DNA of 64,000 nucleotides, taken from an uncultured Parabacteroides sp. (GTDB lineage Bacteria; Bacteroidota; Bacteroidia; Bacteroidales; Tannerellaceae). The stretch spans positions 62,001 through 126,000 of the forward strand of contig CALUZV010000002.1 in NCBI GenBank assembly GCA_944325345.1. Reading direction: 5' to 3'. A program made the position numbers and the translations under genes. Below the pieces are notes generated by a model that saw only the letters and a list, made by a program, of their open reading frames with translations, made no database searches and was not told where the DNA came from. Shown one piece after another: positions 24,182 through 33,613 of this stretch (positions within the stretch are counted from its first letter, which is position 1; every line of letters starts with the position of its first letter).

Positions 24182-26473
24182 ATGAAAGGATTGATGATTT
24201 TGACAGGCATGATGACCTGCGCCACAATGGTTTCGGAGGCGCAGCAGGTAGAGGGACGGGTAATCGACGCGGCGCGGATGCCTATCGAGGCGGCGACGGT
24301 CGTCCTGCAGGCGCGCGATTCGTCGTTCGTGGGTGCAACGGTTACGGATTCACTGGGTTACTTCCGTTTCGAGCAGTCCCCGGATTGTTATCGACTGATT
24401 TTTCAACACATTTTATACCGCACCGTGGAAAAAGAAGGGTGCGGGGCCGATGCCGGGGAGGTCGAACTGGCGGCACAGGATTATGCCCTCGACGAGGTCG
24501 TCGTAAGGGGCGAACGTCCTCTGGTCAAGGTCGAAAAGGGCGCGTTGAGCTACGACGCGGCGGTGTTGGCCGAGCGCACGACGGCGACGACGGTCTTCGA
24601 GGCACTGACCCGCGTGCCGGGCATCCGCGAGCAGGAAAACGACGTTATCCTCAGCGGTGCCGGGGATGTAAACCTCCTTATCAACGGGAAACCCTCGGGT
24701 ATGAACCGGGAACAGTTGATAATGCTGTTAAAAAGTCTGCCCGCGTCGGAGGTGGGGCAAATCGAGGTGATGTACAACACACCGGCGCAGTACCGGGTGC
24801 GCGGCGCCTCGGTTAATATCCGGCTGAAGGCGGAAAAGTCCCGCGAGCCGCTGCTCAGGGGCGAAGTGCGGGGCGACTTCACCCAGTCGCGCTATTCACA
24901 AGGCGGTGGAAACGTAAATCTCTCGTACAGCGGCGAGAAGCTGTCGGCGGACGTGAGTTATTCACCGGGCTATACGAAAACGGATGCCAACGACATGGAT
25001 TTGGAGGCTTTGCACACGCTTTCCACCGGTTCTCCATACGAAATCAACCAGAACGACCGGGGTTATCAACAGCGGACGGTGCACAACCTCCGCGTCGGCT
25101 TGGATTACCAGCCCGACGAGCGGAACAATTTCCAACTCGCCTATACCACAGCCCTCATGCGGCACGGGAAGTCGCTAAACCGCTCGTGGGGAACTTTTTC
25201 GGAGGCGGAAAACTTCAAAACCTCCGAAAATCAGATGCACAACGTCGCGGCAGACTACACGGCGGGCTTCGGACTGAACGTCGGACTCGACTATACCTAT
25301 TATCAAAGCCCTGCGGTGCAAAATTATAGCGGGACGGATACGGACGGAGCGGCGGAGCGTTTCCGCGTGGACGATAGGCAGAAAATCAACCGCTGGAAGG
25401 TCTATGCCGGACAGAAACATGCCCTCGGCGGAGGGTGGGGACTGAATTACGGCCTCGACTTCACCTTCGCCGACGAGAAGAGCGGGCAGACCTACCATCG
25501 GCTGGATGGAAAACCGGCGGATAATCCTGTCGATACGCATATTAAGGAGGAAACGTATAATTTTTATGCCGGCGTGGAGAAGGCGTTCAGCGAGAAACTC
25601 GCGATGGCGCTCTCGGTGGCGGGGGAATGTTATCAACTGATGGATTATCGGAAATGGGCGGTGTATCCGACCTTTCAACTCAGTTATCAACAGAGTCCGG
25701 AACATATTTTCCAGCTCGGATTCTCGTCTGACAAGGCATACCCCGATTACTGGACGCTGCAGAATACGGTCAGCTATCTGAACGGCTATACGAAGATTGT
25801 GGGCAATCCGAATCTGCGTCCATCGTCCGAATATACAGCGAATTTGACCTACGTATGGCGGGGGAAGTACGTCGCGAACCTCTCGTATAGCTACACGAAG
25901 GATTATTTCGTCCAGTTGCCCTATCAGAGTCCGGAAGAGCTGTCGCTCGTCTATCAATTTATCAACTTCAATTATCAACAAGATATCACCCTGGCGTTCA
26001 TCCTCCCGTTCACGGCGGGACAAGTCTGGAACGCCGACCTGACGCTCACGGGCAGTTATCTGAAAGAGAAATGCGACCCGTATCACGACATCGCCATCGA
26101 TCGCGGACGATTCATGGGGGCAGCCATCCTGAACAACACGTTCCGCATCGCCTCGAAGCCCGACATACGCTTCGAACTGAACGGGATGTATGTCTCCTCG
26201 CCCCTGCAAGGGCTGATGACGCTCAGCGACGTTTGGAAACTCGACGCGGGCGTGAAATGGACCTCGGCGGATAAAAAGATGGAGCTGAAGCTGAGCGGAA
26301 ACGACCTGCTGAATACCTCAATGCCCGACGCGCACATCGATTACCGGGGACAGAGGCTCGATATGCGGATGCTCGAAACGACACGCAATCTGATGGTTTC
26401 TTTCACCTACCGTTTCGGCGGCTATACCGAAAAGAAACATAAGGAAGTCGATACATCACGCTTCGGATATTGA
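24182..26473 (+). CDS. TonB-dependent receptor-like outer membrane protein
   Basis: A 763-residue outer membrane protein. A short signal (MKGLMILTGMMTCATMVSEAQ) precedes a CarboxypepD_reg-like domain at about 22-100 (VEGRVIDAARMPIEAATVVL), a plug domain at about 105-215 (ALTRVPGIREQENDVILSGAG, LLINGKPSGM), and a beta barrel of the OMP_b-brl_3 type with many alternating strands. It lacks SusD-like or other substrate-specific neighbours, so the cargo is unknown. It is divergent from the phosphatase gene, with array E in between. I chose ATG 24182; the open frame extends upstream through the array but only as repeat-derived sequence. Confidence 0.85.
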   Translation: MKGLMILTGMMTCATMVSEAQQVEGRVIDAARMPIEAATVVLQARDSSFVGATVTDSLGYFRFEQSPDCYRLIFQHILYRTVEKEGCGADAGEVELAAQDYALDEVVVRGERPLVKVEKGALSYDAAVLAERTTATTVFEALTRVPGIREQENDVILSGAGDVNLLINGKPSGMNREQLIMLLKSLPASEVGQIEVMYNTPAQYRVRGASVNIRLKAEKSREPLLRGEVRGDFTQSRYSQGGGNVNLSYSGEKLSADVSYSPGYTKTDANDMDLEALHTLSTGSPYEINQNDRGYQQRTVHNLRVGLDYQPDERNNFQLAYTTALMRHGKSLNRSWGTFSEAENFKTSENQMHNVAADYTAGFGLNVGLDYTYYQSPAVQNYSGTDTDGAAERFRVDDRQKINRWKVYAGQKHALGGGWGLNYGLDFTFADEKSGQTYHRLDGKPADNPVDTHIKEETYNFYAGVEKAFSEKLAMALSVAGECYQLMDYRKWAVYPTFQLSYQQSPEHIFQLGFSSDKAYPDYWTLQNTVSYLNGYTKIVGNPNLRPSSEYTANLTYVWRGKYVANLSYSYTKDYFVQLPYQSPEELSLVYQFINFNYQQDITLAFILPFTAGQVWNADLTLTGSYLKEKCDPYHDIAIDRGRFMGAAILNNTFRIASKPDIRFELNGMYVSSPLQGLMTLSDVWKLDAGVKWTSADKKMELKLSGNDLLNTSMPDAHIDYRGQRLDMRMLETTRNLMVSFTYRFGGYTEKKHKEVDTSRFGY

Positions 26474-26512
26474 AAAAGCAAGCCCGGCTGCACGACAAGC
26501 GAAATAAATCCG

Positions 26513-26520
26513 TACCTTTG
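26513..26520 (+). promoter_or_regulatory. -7 box of metG
   Basis: TACCTTTG, 25 bases before the metG ATG; only a weak -33 candidate is present. It separates metG from the receptor gene 72 bases upstream. Confidence 0.5.
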
Positions 26521-26545
26521 CCCATCAAAAAACAGATTCAGAAGC

Positions 26546-28585
26546 ATGGAAAAGCATTTTAAAAGAACATTGATAACGACGGCACTGCCCTACGCGAACG
26601 GGCCGGTGCATATCGGACATCTCGCGGGGGTTTACGTCCCGGCGGATATTTACGCCCGCTATCTCCGCTTGAAAGGCGAAGAGGTTTTGATGATTGGCGG
26701 GTCGGACGAGCATGGGGTGCCCATCACACTCCGCGCGAAGAAAGAAGGGATTACGCCGCAGGATGTGGTGGACCGCTACCATAATATTATTAAGAAGTCG
26801 TTCGAGGAGTTCGGCATTTCGTTCGATATTTATTCCCGCACGACGTCGGCGATACATCACCAGATGGCGTCGGATTTCTTCCGCACCTTGTATGATAAGG
26901 GAGAATTCATCGAGAAAACCTCCGAACAATATTACGACGAAGAAGCGAAGCAGTTCCTGGCCGACCGCTACATCACCGGGACTTGCCCGCACTGCGGAAA
27001 CGAGAAAGCCTACGGCGACCAGTGCGAAGCCTGCGGGACATCGCTCAGTCCGACGGATTTGATTAATCCGAAGTCGGCTATCAGCGGCAGCAAGCCTGTG
27101 ATGCGCGAAACGAAGCATTGGTATTTGCCGCTCGACAAGTGGGAGCCGTTCCTCCGCCAGTGGATTCTCGAAGGACATAAGGAATGGAAGCCGAATGTCT
27201 ATGGACAATGCAAAAGCTGGCTGGATATGGGATTGCAGCCTCGTGCCGTGAGCCGCGACTTGGATTGGGGTATTCCCGTGCCGGTGGAAGGGGCTGAAGG
27301 AAAGGTATTATATGTTTGGTTTGATGCGCCTATCGGTTATATCTCCAACACGAAGGAATTGCTGCCCGACAGTTGGGAGAAATGGTGGAAAGACCCAGAG
27401 ACGAAGATGATTCATTTCATCGGGAAAGACAATATCGTGTTCCACTGCATCGTTTTCCCGGCCATGCTGAAGGCCGAAGGGTCGTTTAACCTTCCGGAGA
27501 ACGTGCCGGCCAACGAATTCCTGAATCTGGAAGGCGATAAGATTTCAACCTCGCGCAACTGGGCTGTCTGGTTGAACGAATACCTGGTCGATATGCCGGG
27601 CAAGCAGGATGTCTTGCGTTACGTCCTGACCGCCAATGCGCCGGAAACGAAAGACAACGATTTCACGTGGAAAGACTTCCAGGCTCGCAACAACAACGAG
27701 CTGGTGGCTATCCTCGGAAACTTCGTCAATCGCGCTTTGGTCCTGACCGAGAAATATTTCGACGGGAAAGTTCCTGCCGCCAACGAATTGACGGACTACG
27801 ACCGCGAAACGATAGAAGAGTTCAAGCTGGTAAAGGGCAACGTAGAGCGTTTGCTGGATACCTTCCACTTCCGCGATGCCCAGAAAGAAGCGATGAACCT
27901 CGCCCGCATCGGAAACAAATACCTTGCCGATACGGAGCCTTGGAAACTGGCGAAGACCGATATGAATCGCGTGGCGACGATTATGAACATCGCCCTGCAA
28001 ATCACGGCAAACTTGGCGATAGCCTTCGAACCGTTCCTGCCGTTCAGCATGAAGAAGTTGAATGCGATGCTGAATGTCGAACCGTTGGGCTGGAATCGCT
28101 TAGGCGCTACCGACCTCTTGGAAGCCGGCCATCAATTAGGGAAAGCCGAATTGCTCTTTGAAAAGATTGACGATAGCGTCATCGAGAAGCAAGTGCAGAA
28201 GCTCTTGGATACGAAGAAAGCCAATGAAGAGGCCAACTACAAGGCGAAACCGATCCGCGAGACTATCGCATACGAAGATTTCTCCAAATTGGATATCCGC
28301 GTAGGTACGATATTGGAATGCACGAAGGTGCCCAAGGCCGACAAACTCTTGCAATTCCGTATCGACGACGGTCTGGAGAAACGCACGATTGTTTCGGGCA
28401 TTGCCCAACACTATAAGCCGGAAGAATTGGTCGGCAAGCAAGTTTGCTTTATCGCAAATCTGGCTCCGCGCAAGTTGAAAGGCATTGTTTCCGAAGGGAT
28501 GATTCTCTCGGCAGAGAATTTCGATGGCAAACTTGCGGTGATTATGCCGGAGAAAGAAGTGAAGCCGGGAAGCGAGGTGAAGTAA
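26546..28585 (+). CDS. metG: Methionyl-tRNA synthetase
   Basis: A class I synthetase of 679 residues that charges tRNA-Met. The HIGH motif is VHIGHLAG at about 21-28 and the KMSKS-equivalent is KISTSRN at about 333. A zinc-binding knuckle with four cysteines is visible ([13 protein letters not shown], about 147-165). The last 110 residues form the EMAP/Trbp111-like tRNA-binding domain ([24 protein letters not shown]), as in bacterial dimeric MetRS. The start follows a good -7 box. Confidence 0.97.
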   Translation: MEKHFKRTLITTALPYANGPVHIGHLAGVYVPADIYARYLRLKGEEVLMIGGSDEHGVPITLRAKKEGITPQDVVDRYHNIIKKSFEEFGISFDIYSRTTSAIHHQMASDFFRTLYDKGEFIEKTSEQYYDEEAKQFLADRYITGTCPHCGNEKAYGDQCEACGTSLSPTDLINPKSAISGSKPVMRETKHWYLPLDKWEPFLRQWILEGHKEWKPNVYGQCKSWLDMGLQPRAVSRDLDWGIPVPVEGAEGKVLYVWFDAPIGYISNTKELLPDSWEKWWKDPETKMIHFIGKDNIVFHCIVFPAMLKAEGSFNLPENVPANEFLNLEGDKISTSRNWAVWLNEYLVDMPGKQDVLRYVLTANAPETKDNDFTWKDFQARNNNELVAILGNFVNRALVLTEKYFDGKVPAANELTDYDRETIEEFKLVKGNVERLLDTFHFRDAQKEAMNLARIGNKYLADTEPWKLAKTDMNRVATIMNIALQITANLAIAFEPFLPFSMKKLNAMLNVEPLGWNRLGATDLLEAGHQLGKAELLFEKIDDSVIEKQVQKLLDTKKANEEANYKAKPIRETIAYEDFSKLDIRVGTILECTKVPKADKLLQFRIDDGLEKRTIVSGIAQHYKPEELVGKQVCFIANLAPRKLKGIVSEGMILSAENFDGKLAVIMPEKEVKPGSEVK

Positions 28586-28589
28586 ATGG

Positions 28590-28665
28590 ACAATTGACAA
28601 TGAACAATGGACAATTCTGGAACAAACGATAATTGTCAATTCTCAATTGTCAATTGTCAATTATC
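28590..28665. repeat. Dispersed TTGACAATTGA-type repeat (copy 1)
   Basis: Runs of CAATTGTCAATT and its variants in both orientations between metG and the aminotransferase gene. Similar tracts lie at 39061-39148, 44365-44402, 46500-46545, 48437-48540 and around 62862. Confidence 0.8.
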
Positions 28666-28666
28666 T

Positions 28667-29782
28667 ATGGTAGATCTGCATCGCCAATATCTGCGTCTGA
28701 AACCGGACGTGGATAGGGCGATGCAGCAAGTTTTAGAGAGTACGGCTTTCATCAATGGCCCGCAAGTCAAGGAATTTGCAACGAATTTTGCCAATTATCT
28801 GAACATACCCTATGTAATTCCTTGCGGGAATGGGACGGATGCATTGCAAATCGCATTAATGGCTTTGGACTTGCGGCCGGGGGATGAAGTGATTGTTCCG
28901 GCATTTACCTACGTGGCTGCGGCGGAAGTCGTGGCTTTATTGGGATTGATTCCCGTTTGGGTGGATGTCGAGTCGGAGACTTTCAACATCAATCCTTCGT
29001 TGATAGAAGGAGCCGTGTCCCCCCGGACGAAAGCGATCGTTGCCGTGCATCTTTTCGGACAGAGTTGCGATATGGAACCGATACTCCGGATTGCTTCGCA
29101 GAATAATCTGTATGTTATCGAAGACAACGCGCAATCGGTCGGTGCCGTTTATACGTTTTCCGACGGGACAAAGAAGAAAACAGGGACGATGGGACATATC
29201 GGAACGACTTCCTTTTTCCCTTCCAAGCCTTTGGCGTGTTACGGAGACGGCGGTGCCATCATGACGTCTGATTCGTATTGGGCCGAACGCCTGCGGATGA
29301 TTGCTTCCCACGGACAACAAATCAAGTATCACCACAAGATTGTCGGATGTAATTCCCGATTAGATACATTGCAAGCGGCAGTGTTAAATGTGAAACTCCC
29401 GCATTTGGATGCATTCAATGAAGCACGTCGCCAAGTTGCCACTCGTTATGATGAAGCCTTAGGTGGAAATCCTCTATGGACGATACCAGAACGGCGTCCC
29501 TATTCCACCCACGTCTATCATCAATATACACTACGGGTAAAGGATGGAAAACGGGACGAACTTCAGGCCTATCTGAAAGAACAGGGTATCCCTTCGATGA
29601 TATACTACCCGCTTCCATTGCAAAAGCAAGAAGCCTTTTATGGTTTTGTCCGGAAAGGAAGTTCTCTCCACGTAGCCGAGCAATTGACGAAAGAGGTGCT
29701 TTCCTTACCCATACACACCGAGATGACAGAAGCAGAAATAGATTTTATAATCGATAAAATGAATCGTTTTACTGGAAAATGA
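28667..29782 (+). CDS. DegT/DnrJ/EryC1 sugar aminotransferase, WbpE/WlbC-like
   Basis: A 371-residue PLP-dependent aminotransferase acting on a nucleotide-linked keto sugar. The PLP lysine is in TTSFFPSKPLACYGDGGA (about 185); other family features are PCGNGTDALQIAL, PAFTYVAAAEVVALLG and VIEDNAQSVGA. The start MVDLHRQYL with STAFINGPQVKEF resembles enzymes that make 3-amino-3-deoxy-glucuronate derivatives. The earlier ATG at 28607 only reads through the TTGACAATT repeat, so I start at 28667. It overlaps the next gene by four bases (ATGA), which indicates an operon. Confidence 0.85.
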   Translation: MVDLHRQYLRLKPDVDRAMQQVLESTAFINGPQVKEFATNFANYLNIPYVIPCGNGTDALQIALMALDLRPGDEVIVPAFTYVAAAEVVALLGLIPVWVDVESETFNINPSLIEGAVSPRTKAIVAVHLFGQSCDMEPILRIASQNNLYVIEDNAQSVGAVYTFSDGTKKKTGTMGHIGTTSFFPSKPLACYGDGGAIMTSDSYWAERLRMIASHGQQIKYHHKIVGCNSRLDTLQAAVLNVKLPHLDAFNEARRQVATRYDEALGGNPLWTIPERRPYSTHVYHQYTLRVKDGKRDELQAYLKEQGIPSMIYYPLPLQKQEAFYGFVRKGSSLHVAEQLTKEVLSLPIHTEMTEAEIDFIIDKMNRFTGK

Positions 29783-30819
29783 ACAATAGCACACAAAAAA
29801 TACGCTTTGCCGTTATCGGCTGCGGGCATATCGGCAAACGACACGCCGAAATGATTACCCGAGATGCCGGCGCAGAATTGGTCGCGCTCTGTGATATCCG
29901 CCCGAAAGAAAATCTGGGTATCGAAGCCTACGCTGTTCCTTTCTTTTCTTCCTTAGAGGAATTATTGAAGGCTGATTTCCCCATTGACGTCATCAACATT
30001 TGCACGCCGAACGGCTTACATGCGGCGATGGCTATCCGCTGCATGAAGGCGGGGCATCATGTCGTGATTGAAAAGCCTATGGCTCTGACGAAAGCGGATG
30101 CCGAGCAGGTTATCTTCGCCTCGTTGCGCTACAACCGTCAAGCGTTCTGTGTGATGCAGAACCGGTATTCTCCGCCTTCGGTTTGGATTAAGGATATGGT
30201 GGATTCCGGCAAGTTGGGGAAGATTTACATGGTGCAATTGAATTGCTACTGGAATCGGGACGAACGCTATTACAAGCCTGGGGGTTGGCACGGCGACAAA
30301 CAGCTGGACGGCGGCACGCTTTTCACCCAGTTCTCTCATTTTATTGATATTATGTATTGGCTCTTCGGGGATATCACGAATATCCGCTCACGGATGGCTG
30401 ATTTCAATCACGGGAAACTGACGGACTTCGAAGATTCCGGCATGATTACCTTCGACTTCGTGGAAGGCGGCATGGGCAGTCTGAACTTCTCCACATCCGT
30501 CTGGGACAAGAACTTGGAGAGCAGTTTGCTCATCGTAGCCGAAAACGGAAGCGTAAAAATCGGCGGACAATACATGAACGAGGTTACATATTGCCACATC
30601 AAGGACTACGAAATGCCTCAGCTCCCGCCGACAAACCCGGGCAACGACTACGGACCGTATAAGGGTTCGGCCCAGAACCACAATTTCGTCATCCGCAATG
30701 TCGTCGAGGTCCTTTCAGGGAATACGCAACAAACCATCACGACCAACGTATTGGAAGGCATGAAGGTTGTTGATATAATATGTAGAATGTACGAAGCAAC
30801 GAACGAAACGAAGTCATGA
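29779..30819 (+). CDS. Gfo/Idh/MocA family dehydrogenase, WbpB/WlbA-like
   Basis: A 346-residue NAD(P)-dependent sugar oxidoreductase. The Rossmann start is FAVIGCGHIGKRHAEMI (about 10-26), the EKP motif is in VIEKPMALT (about 95), and the catalytic-domain pattern is MQNRYSPP followed by WNRDERYYKPGGWHG. The last two segments are typical of UDP-GlcNAc-uronate 3-dehydrogenases that supply the keto sugar to WbpE-type aminotransferases, its immediate upstream neighbour. It overlaps both neighbours by four bases. Confidence 0.85.
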   Translation: MNNSTQKIRFAVIGCGHIGKRHAEMITRDAGAELVALCDIRPKENLGIEAYAVPFFSSLEELLKADFPIDVINICTPNGLHAAMAIRCMKAGHHVVIEKPMALTKADAEQVIFASLRYNRQAFCVMQNRYSPPSVWIKDMVDSGKLGKIYMVQLNCYWNRDERYYKPGGWHGDKQLDGGTLFTQFSHFIDIMYWLFGDITNIRSRMADFNHGKLTDFEDSGMITFDFVEGGMGSLNFSTSVWDKNLESSLLIVAENGSVKIGGQYMNEVTYCHIKDYEMPQLPPTNPGNDYGPYKGSAQNHNFVIRNVVEVLSGNTQQTITTNVLEGMKVVDIICRMYEATNETKS

Positions 30820-32126
30820 AAATAGCCATAGTCGGAACAGGTTACGTCGGTCTGGTGAGCGGCACATGTTTTGCCGAGATGGGTACCGAAGTTTTTTGCG
30901 TCGATGTGAACGCCGAAAAGATTGCGAATCTAAACCAAGGCATCCTTCCTATCTACGAGCCGGGCTTGGAGGAAATGGTCTTACGAAACAAGGCTGCCGG
31001 CCGCCTGCATTTCCTTACAAATTTGTCGGCATGTTTAAACGAGGTGGAAATGGTTTTCAGCGCCGTCGGAACTCCACCGGATGAAGACGGGAGTGCGGAT
31101 TTGCGTTACGTTTTGGAGGTGGCGCGCACGGTAGGCCGCTTTATGGAAAAACATTTGCTCATCGTTACGAAGAGTACCGTTCCTGTCGGCACAGCTCGTA
31201 AAGTTCGTGAGACGATACAGGAAGAATTGGACAAAAGGGGGTCTTCCCTAACGTTCGATGTCGCTTCCAATCCGGAATTTCTCAAAGAGGGGGCTGCCAT
31301 CAAAGATTTCATGAGCCCGGACCGCATCGTGGTCGGTGTCGAAAGTGAACGGGCACGCGAACTGATGAGCCGTCTCTATCGTCCCTTCCTCCTGAACAAT
31401 TTTCGGGTCATCTTCATGGATGTTCCCTCTGCCGAGATGACGAAATACGCTGCCAATGCGATGTTAGCCACCCGTATCTCGTTTATGAACGACATTGCCA
31501 ACCTTTGCGAGATTGTCGGTGCCGATGTAAACATGGTGCGCAAAGGGATTGGCTCTGATATTCGTATAGGTCATCGTTTTCTCTATCCGGGATGCGGTTA
31601 CGGCGGTTCATGTTTCCCTAAAGATGTGAAGGCACTCATAAAGACGGCGGCAAAAGAGGGCTATCCGATGCGCATCCTGCAAGCCGTCGAGGAAGTGAAC
31701 GAAGCGCAGAAGTCTATCCTTTTCCGCAAACTCCAACAACATCTCGGCAACCTCCAAGGCAAACGTATAGCTCTTTGGGGACTGGCTTTCAAGCCGGAGA
31801 CCGATGATATGCGCGAAGCTCCTTCCTTGGTGGTCATCCAGAAACTGCTTGAGGCCGGCTGTGTGGTTTCCGCCTATGACCCAGAGGCGATGAACGAAGC
31901 CAAACGCCGCTTAGGGGACAGCATTATGTATGCCAAAGACATGTACGACGCAGTGGTCGATGCCGATGCTTTGCTCCTCCTGACGGAATGGAAGGTGTTC
32001 CGCCTCCCTTCGTGGACAGCTATCCATAAGTTGATGGCACGCCCGCTGGTCATCGATGGCCGGAATATTTACGACCTCGACGAGATGCGGGAATACGGTT
32101 TCGAGTATCATTGTATCGGGCGGTAA
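30816..32126 (+). CDS. UDP-glucose/UDP-N-acetylglucosamine 6-dehydrogenase
   Basis: A 436-residue NAD-dependent four-electron dehydrogenase producing a UDP-uronate. The N-terminal NAD fold is MKIAIVGTGYVGLVSG, substrate positioning is in NPEFLKEGAAI, and the catalytic cysteine is in GCGYGGSCFPKDVKAL (about 260). Overall it looks closer to UDP-glucose dehydrogenases than to WbpA, but in this operon a UDP-GlcNAc substrate would give the uronate needed by the WbpB- and WbpE-like enzymes. It overlaps the upstream gene by 4 bases; the flippase follows 22 bases later. Confidence 0.92.
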   Translation: MKIAIVGTGYVGLVSGTCFAEMGTEVFCVDVNAEKIANLNQGILPIYEPGLEEMVLRNKAAGRLHFLTNLSACLNEVEMVFSAVGTPPDEDGSADLRYVLEVARTVGRFMEKHLLIVTKSTVPVGTARKVRETIQEELDKRGSSLTFDVASNPEFLKEGAAIKDFMSPDRIVVGVESERARELMSRLYRPFLLNNFRVIFMDVPSAEMTKYAANAMLATRISFMNDIANLCEIVGADVNMVRKGIGSDIRIGHRFLYPGCGYGGSCFPKDVKALIKTAAKEGYPMRILQAVEEVNEAQKSILFRKLQQHLGNLQGKRIALWGLAFKPETDDMREAPSLVVIQKLLEAGCVVSAYDPEAMNEAKRRLGDSIMYAKDMYDAVVDADALLLLTEWKVFRLPSWTAIHKLMARPLVIDGRNIYDLDEMREYGFEYHCIGR

Positions 32127-32148
32127 TCCGCATTAGCTTCTTTCCGCC

Positions 32149-33594
32149 ATGCCTCCTTCGCTCAAGCAAACCACCGCCCGAGGTCTCTTCTGGGGACTTG
32201 TCAATAACGGGACACAGCAGGTTCTAAATCTCGTGTTTGGAATCTTTTTGGCTCGTTTGCTGACTCCTGCGGACTACGGTATGGTGGGAATGTTGAGCGT
32301 TTTCTCATTTATCGCCGCCGCTATTCAGGAAAGCGGGTTCATCTCGGCACTCGCCAATCGAAAAGTAGTAGAGCATCGGGATTTCAACGCTGTCTTTTGG
32401 TTTAGCACGCTTCTCAGCTTCAGCCTTTACTGGATTCTTTTTTTCTGTGCGCCCTTGATTGCCCGCTTCTACCATAATCCGGATTTGATTCCGCTGGCCC
32501 GCTACTCTTTCATCGGTTTCTTCATCTCCGGACTGGGTATTGTTCCGACGGCATACCTTTTCCGCAACATGCAAGTGAAGCAAAAGGCGGTGGGGACGAT
32601 ACTTGCGCTTGTCATTTCAGGCATTACAGGCATCACATTGGCCTATCACGGTTTCTCTTATTGGGGCATCGCGACCCAAAGTCTCGTTTACATCAGCGTT
32701 TTGACGCTTTTCCTTTGGTGTGTCTGTCCTTGGCGGCCGACGTTTAGCTTCGACTTCCGTCCGCTCCGCGAAATGCTGGCGTTTGGTTTCAAACTCTTGT
32801 TCACAAACATCTTCAACCACGTCAATAATAACCTCTTCGCCATCATCCTCGGCCGTTTCTATTCCGAGCGCGAAGTCGGACAATTCAATCAGGCTAACAA
32901 ATGGAATTATATGGGTCATTCGCTCATCTCGGGCATGGTCGGCAGCGTGGCGCAACCTTTGTTCGCCCAGATAGCCGACGACAACGAGCGGCAACTCCGC
33001 GTCTTCCGCAAGATGCTCCGCTTTACGTCATTCATCTCCTTTCCCGCCATGCTCGGACTCTCCCTCGTCGCACCAGAGTTGATTACCATCGCGATTACGG
33101 AGAAATGGTTGCCCAGCGCACGCATTTTGCAACTGTTGGCGATAAGCGGAGCCTTTTTACCCATCATCACACTCTATTCCAACCTACTTATCAGCAAGGG
33201 ACGGTCTGACATCTACCTCGGATGCACCGTTGCCCTCGGCATCTTGCAACTTGCGGCGATGCTCGTAACTTATCCCTATGGATTAACGGTTATGGTATCC
33301 CTTTTCGTTATCATCCAGATTCTATGGCTCTTGGTATGGCATCATTTCGTCCGCCGGGAAATCAAACTATCCTACTTTGCCGCGTTGAAAGACATCACGC
33401 CCTTCGCCTTAATTGCCACCTTCGCAATGACCCTCTCCTACTTTTTCACGTACAATATCGAGAATATCTACCTTCTCTTCGGCGCAAAAATCCTTATTGC
33501 CGCCACCGTTTACACCCTCATCCTGTGGGCAAGCAAGGCCGTAACCTTCCGGGAATGCCTTTCCTATTTGTTGAAAAAGAGGAAAGCAGACTGA
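32149..33594 (+). CDS. Polysaccharide/lipopolysaccharide flippase, Wzx-type MOP family
   Basis: A 481-residue inner membrane protein with about 12-14 hydrophobic helices, resembling the Polysacc_synt_3/WzxC group (start TTARGLFWGLVNNGTQQVLNLVFGIF, split by a conserved asparagine pair, then ARLLTPADYGMVGM). It would flip a lipid-linked oligosaccharide repeat unit across the inner membrane. As the last gene of the four-gene sugar operon it suggests that the modified uronate goes into a capsule or O-antigen. No glycosyltransferase or polymerase lies in the window, so this is only part of such a locus. Confidence 0.88.
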   Translation: MPPSLKQTTARGLFWGLVNNGTQQVLNLVFGIFLARLLTPADYGMVGMLSVFSFIAAAIQESGFISALANRKVVEHRDFNAVFWFSTLLSFSLYWILFFCAPLIARFYHNPDLIPLARYSFIGFFISGLGIVPTAYLFRNMQVKQKAVGTILALVISGITGITLAYHGFSYWGIATQSLVYISVLTLFLWCVCPWRPTFSFDFRPLREMLAFGFKLLFTNIFNHVNNNLFAIILGRFYSEREVGQFNQANKWNYMGHSLISGMVGSVAQPLFAQIADDNERQLRVFRKMLRFTSFISFPAMLGLSLVAPELITIAITEKWLPSARILQLLAISGAFLPIITLYSNLLISKGRSDIYLGCTVALGILQLAAMLVTYPYGLTVMVSLFVIIQILWLLVWHHFVRREIKLSYFAALKDITPFALIATFAMTLSYFFTYNIENIYLLFGAKILIAATVYTLILWASKAVTFRECLSYLLKKRKAD

Positions 33595-33613
33595 ATAGAC
33601 ATTTAAAACCGTC

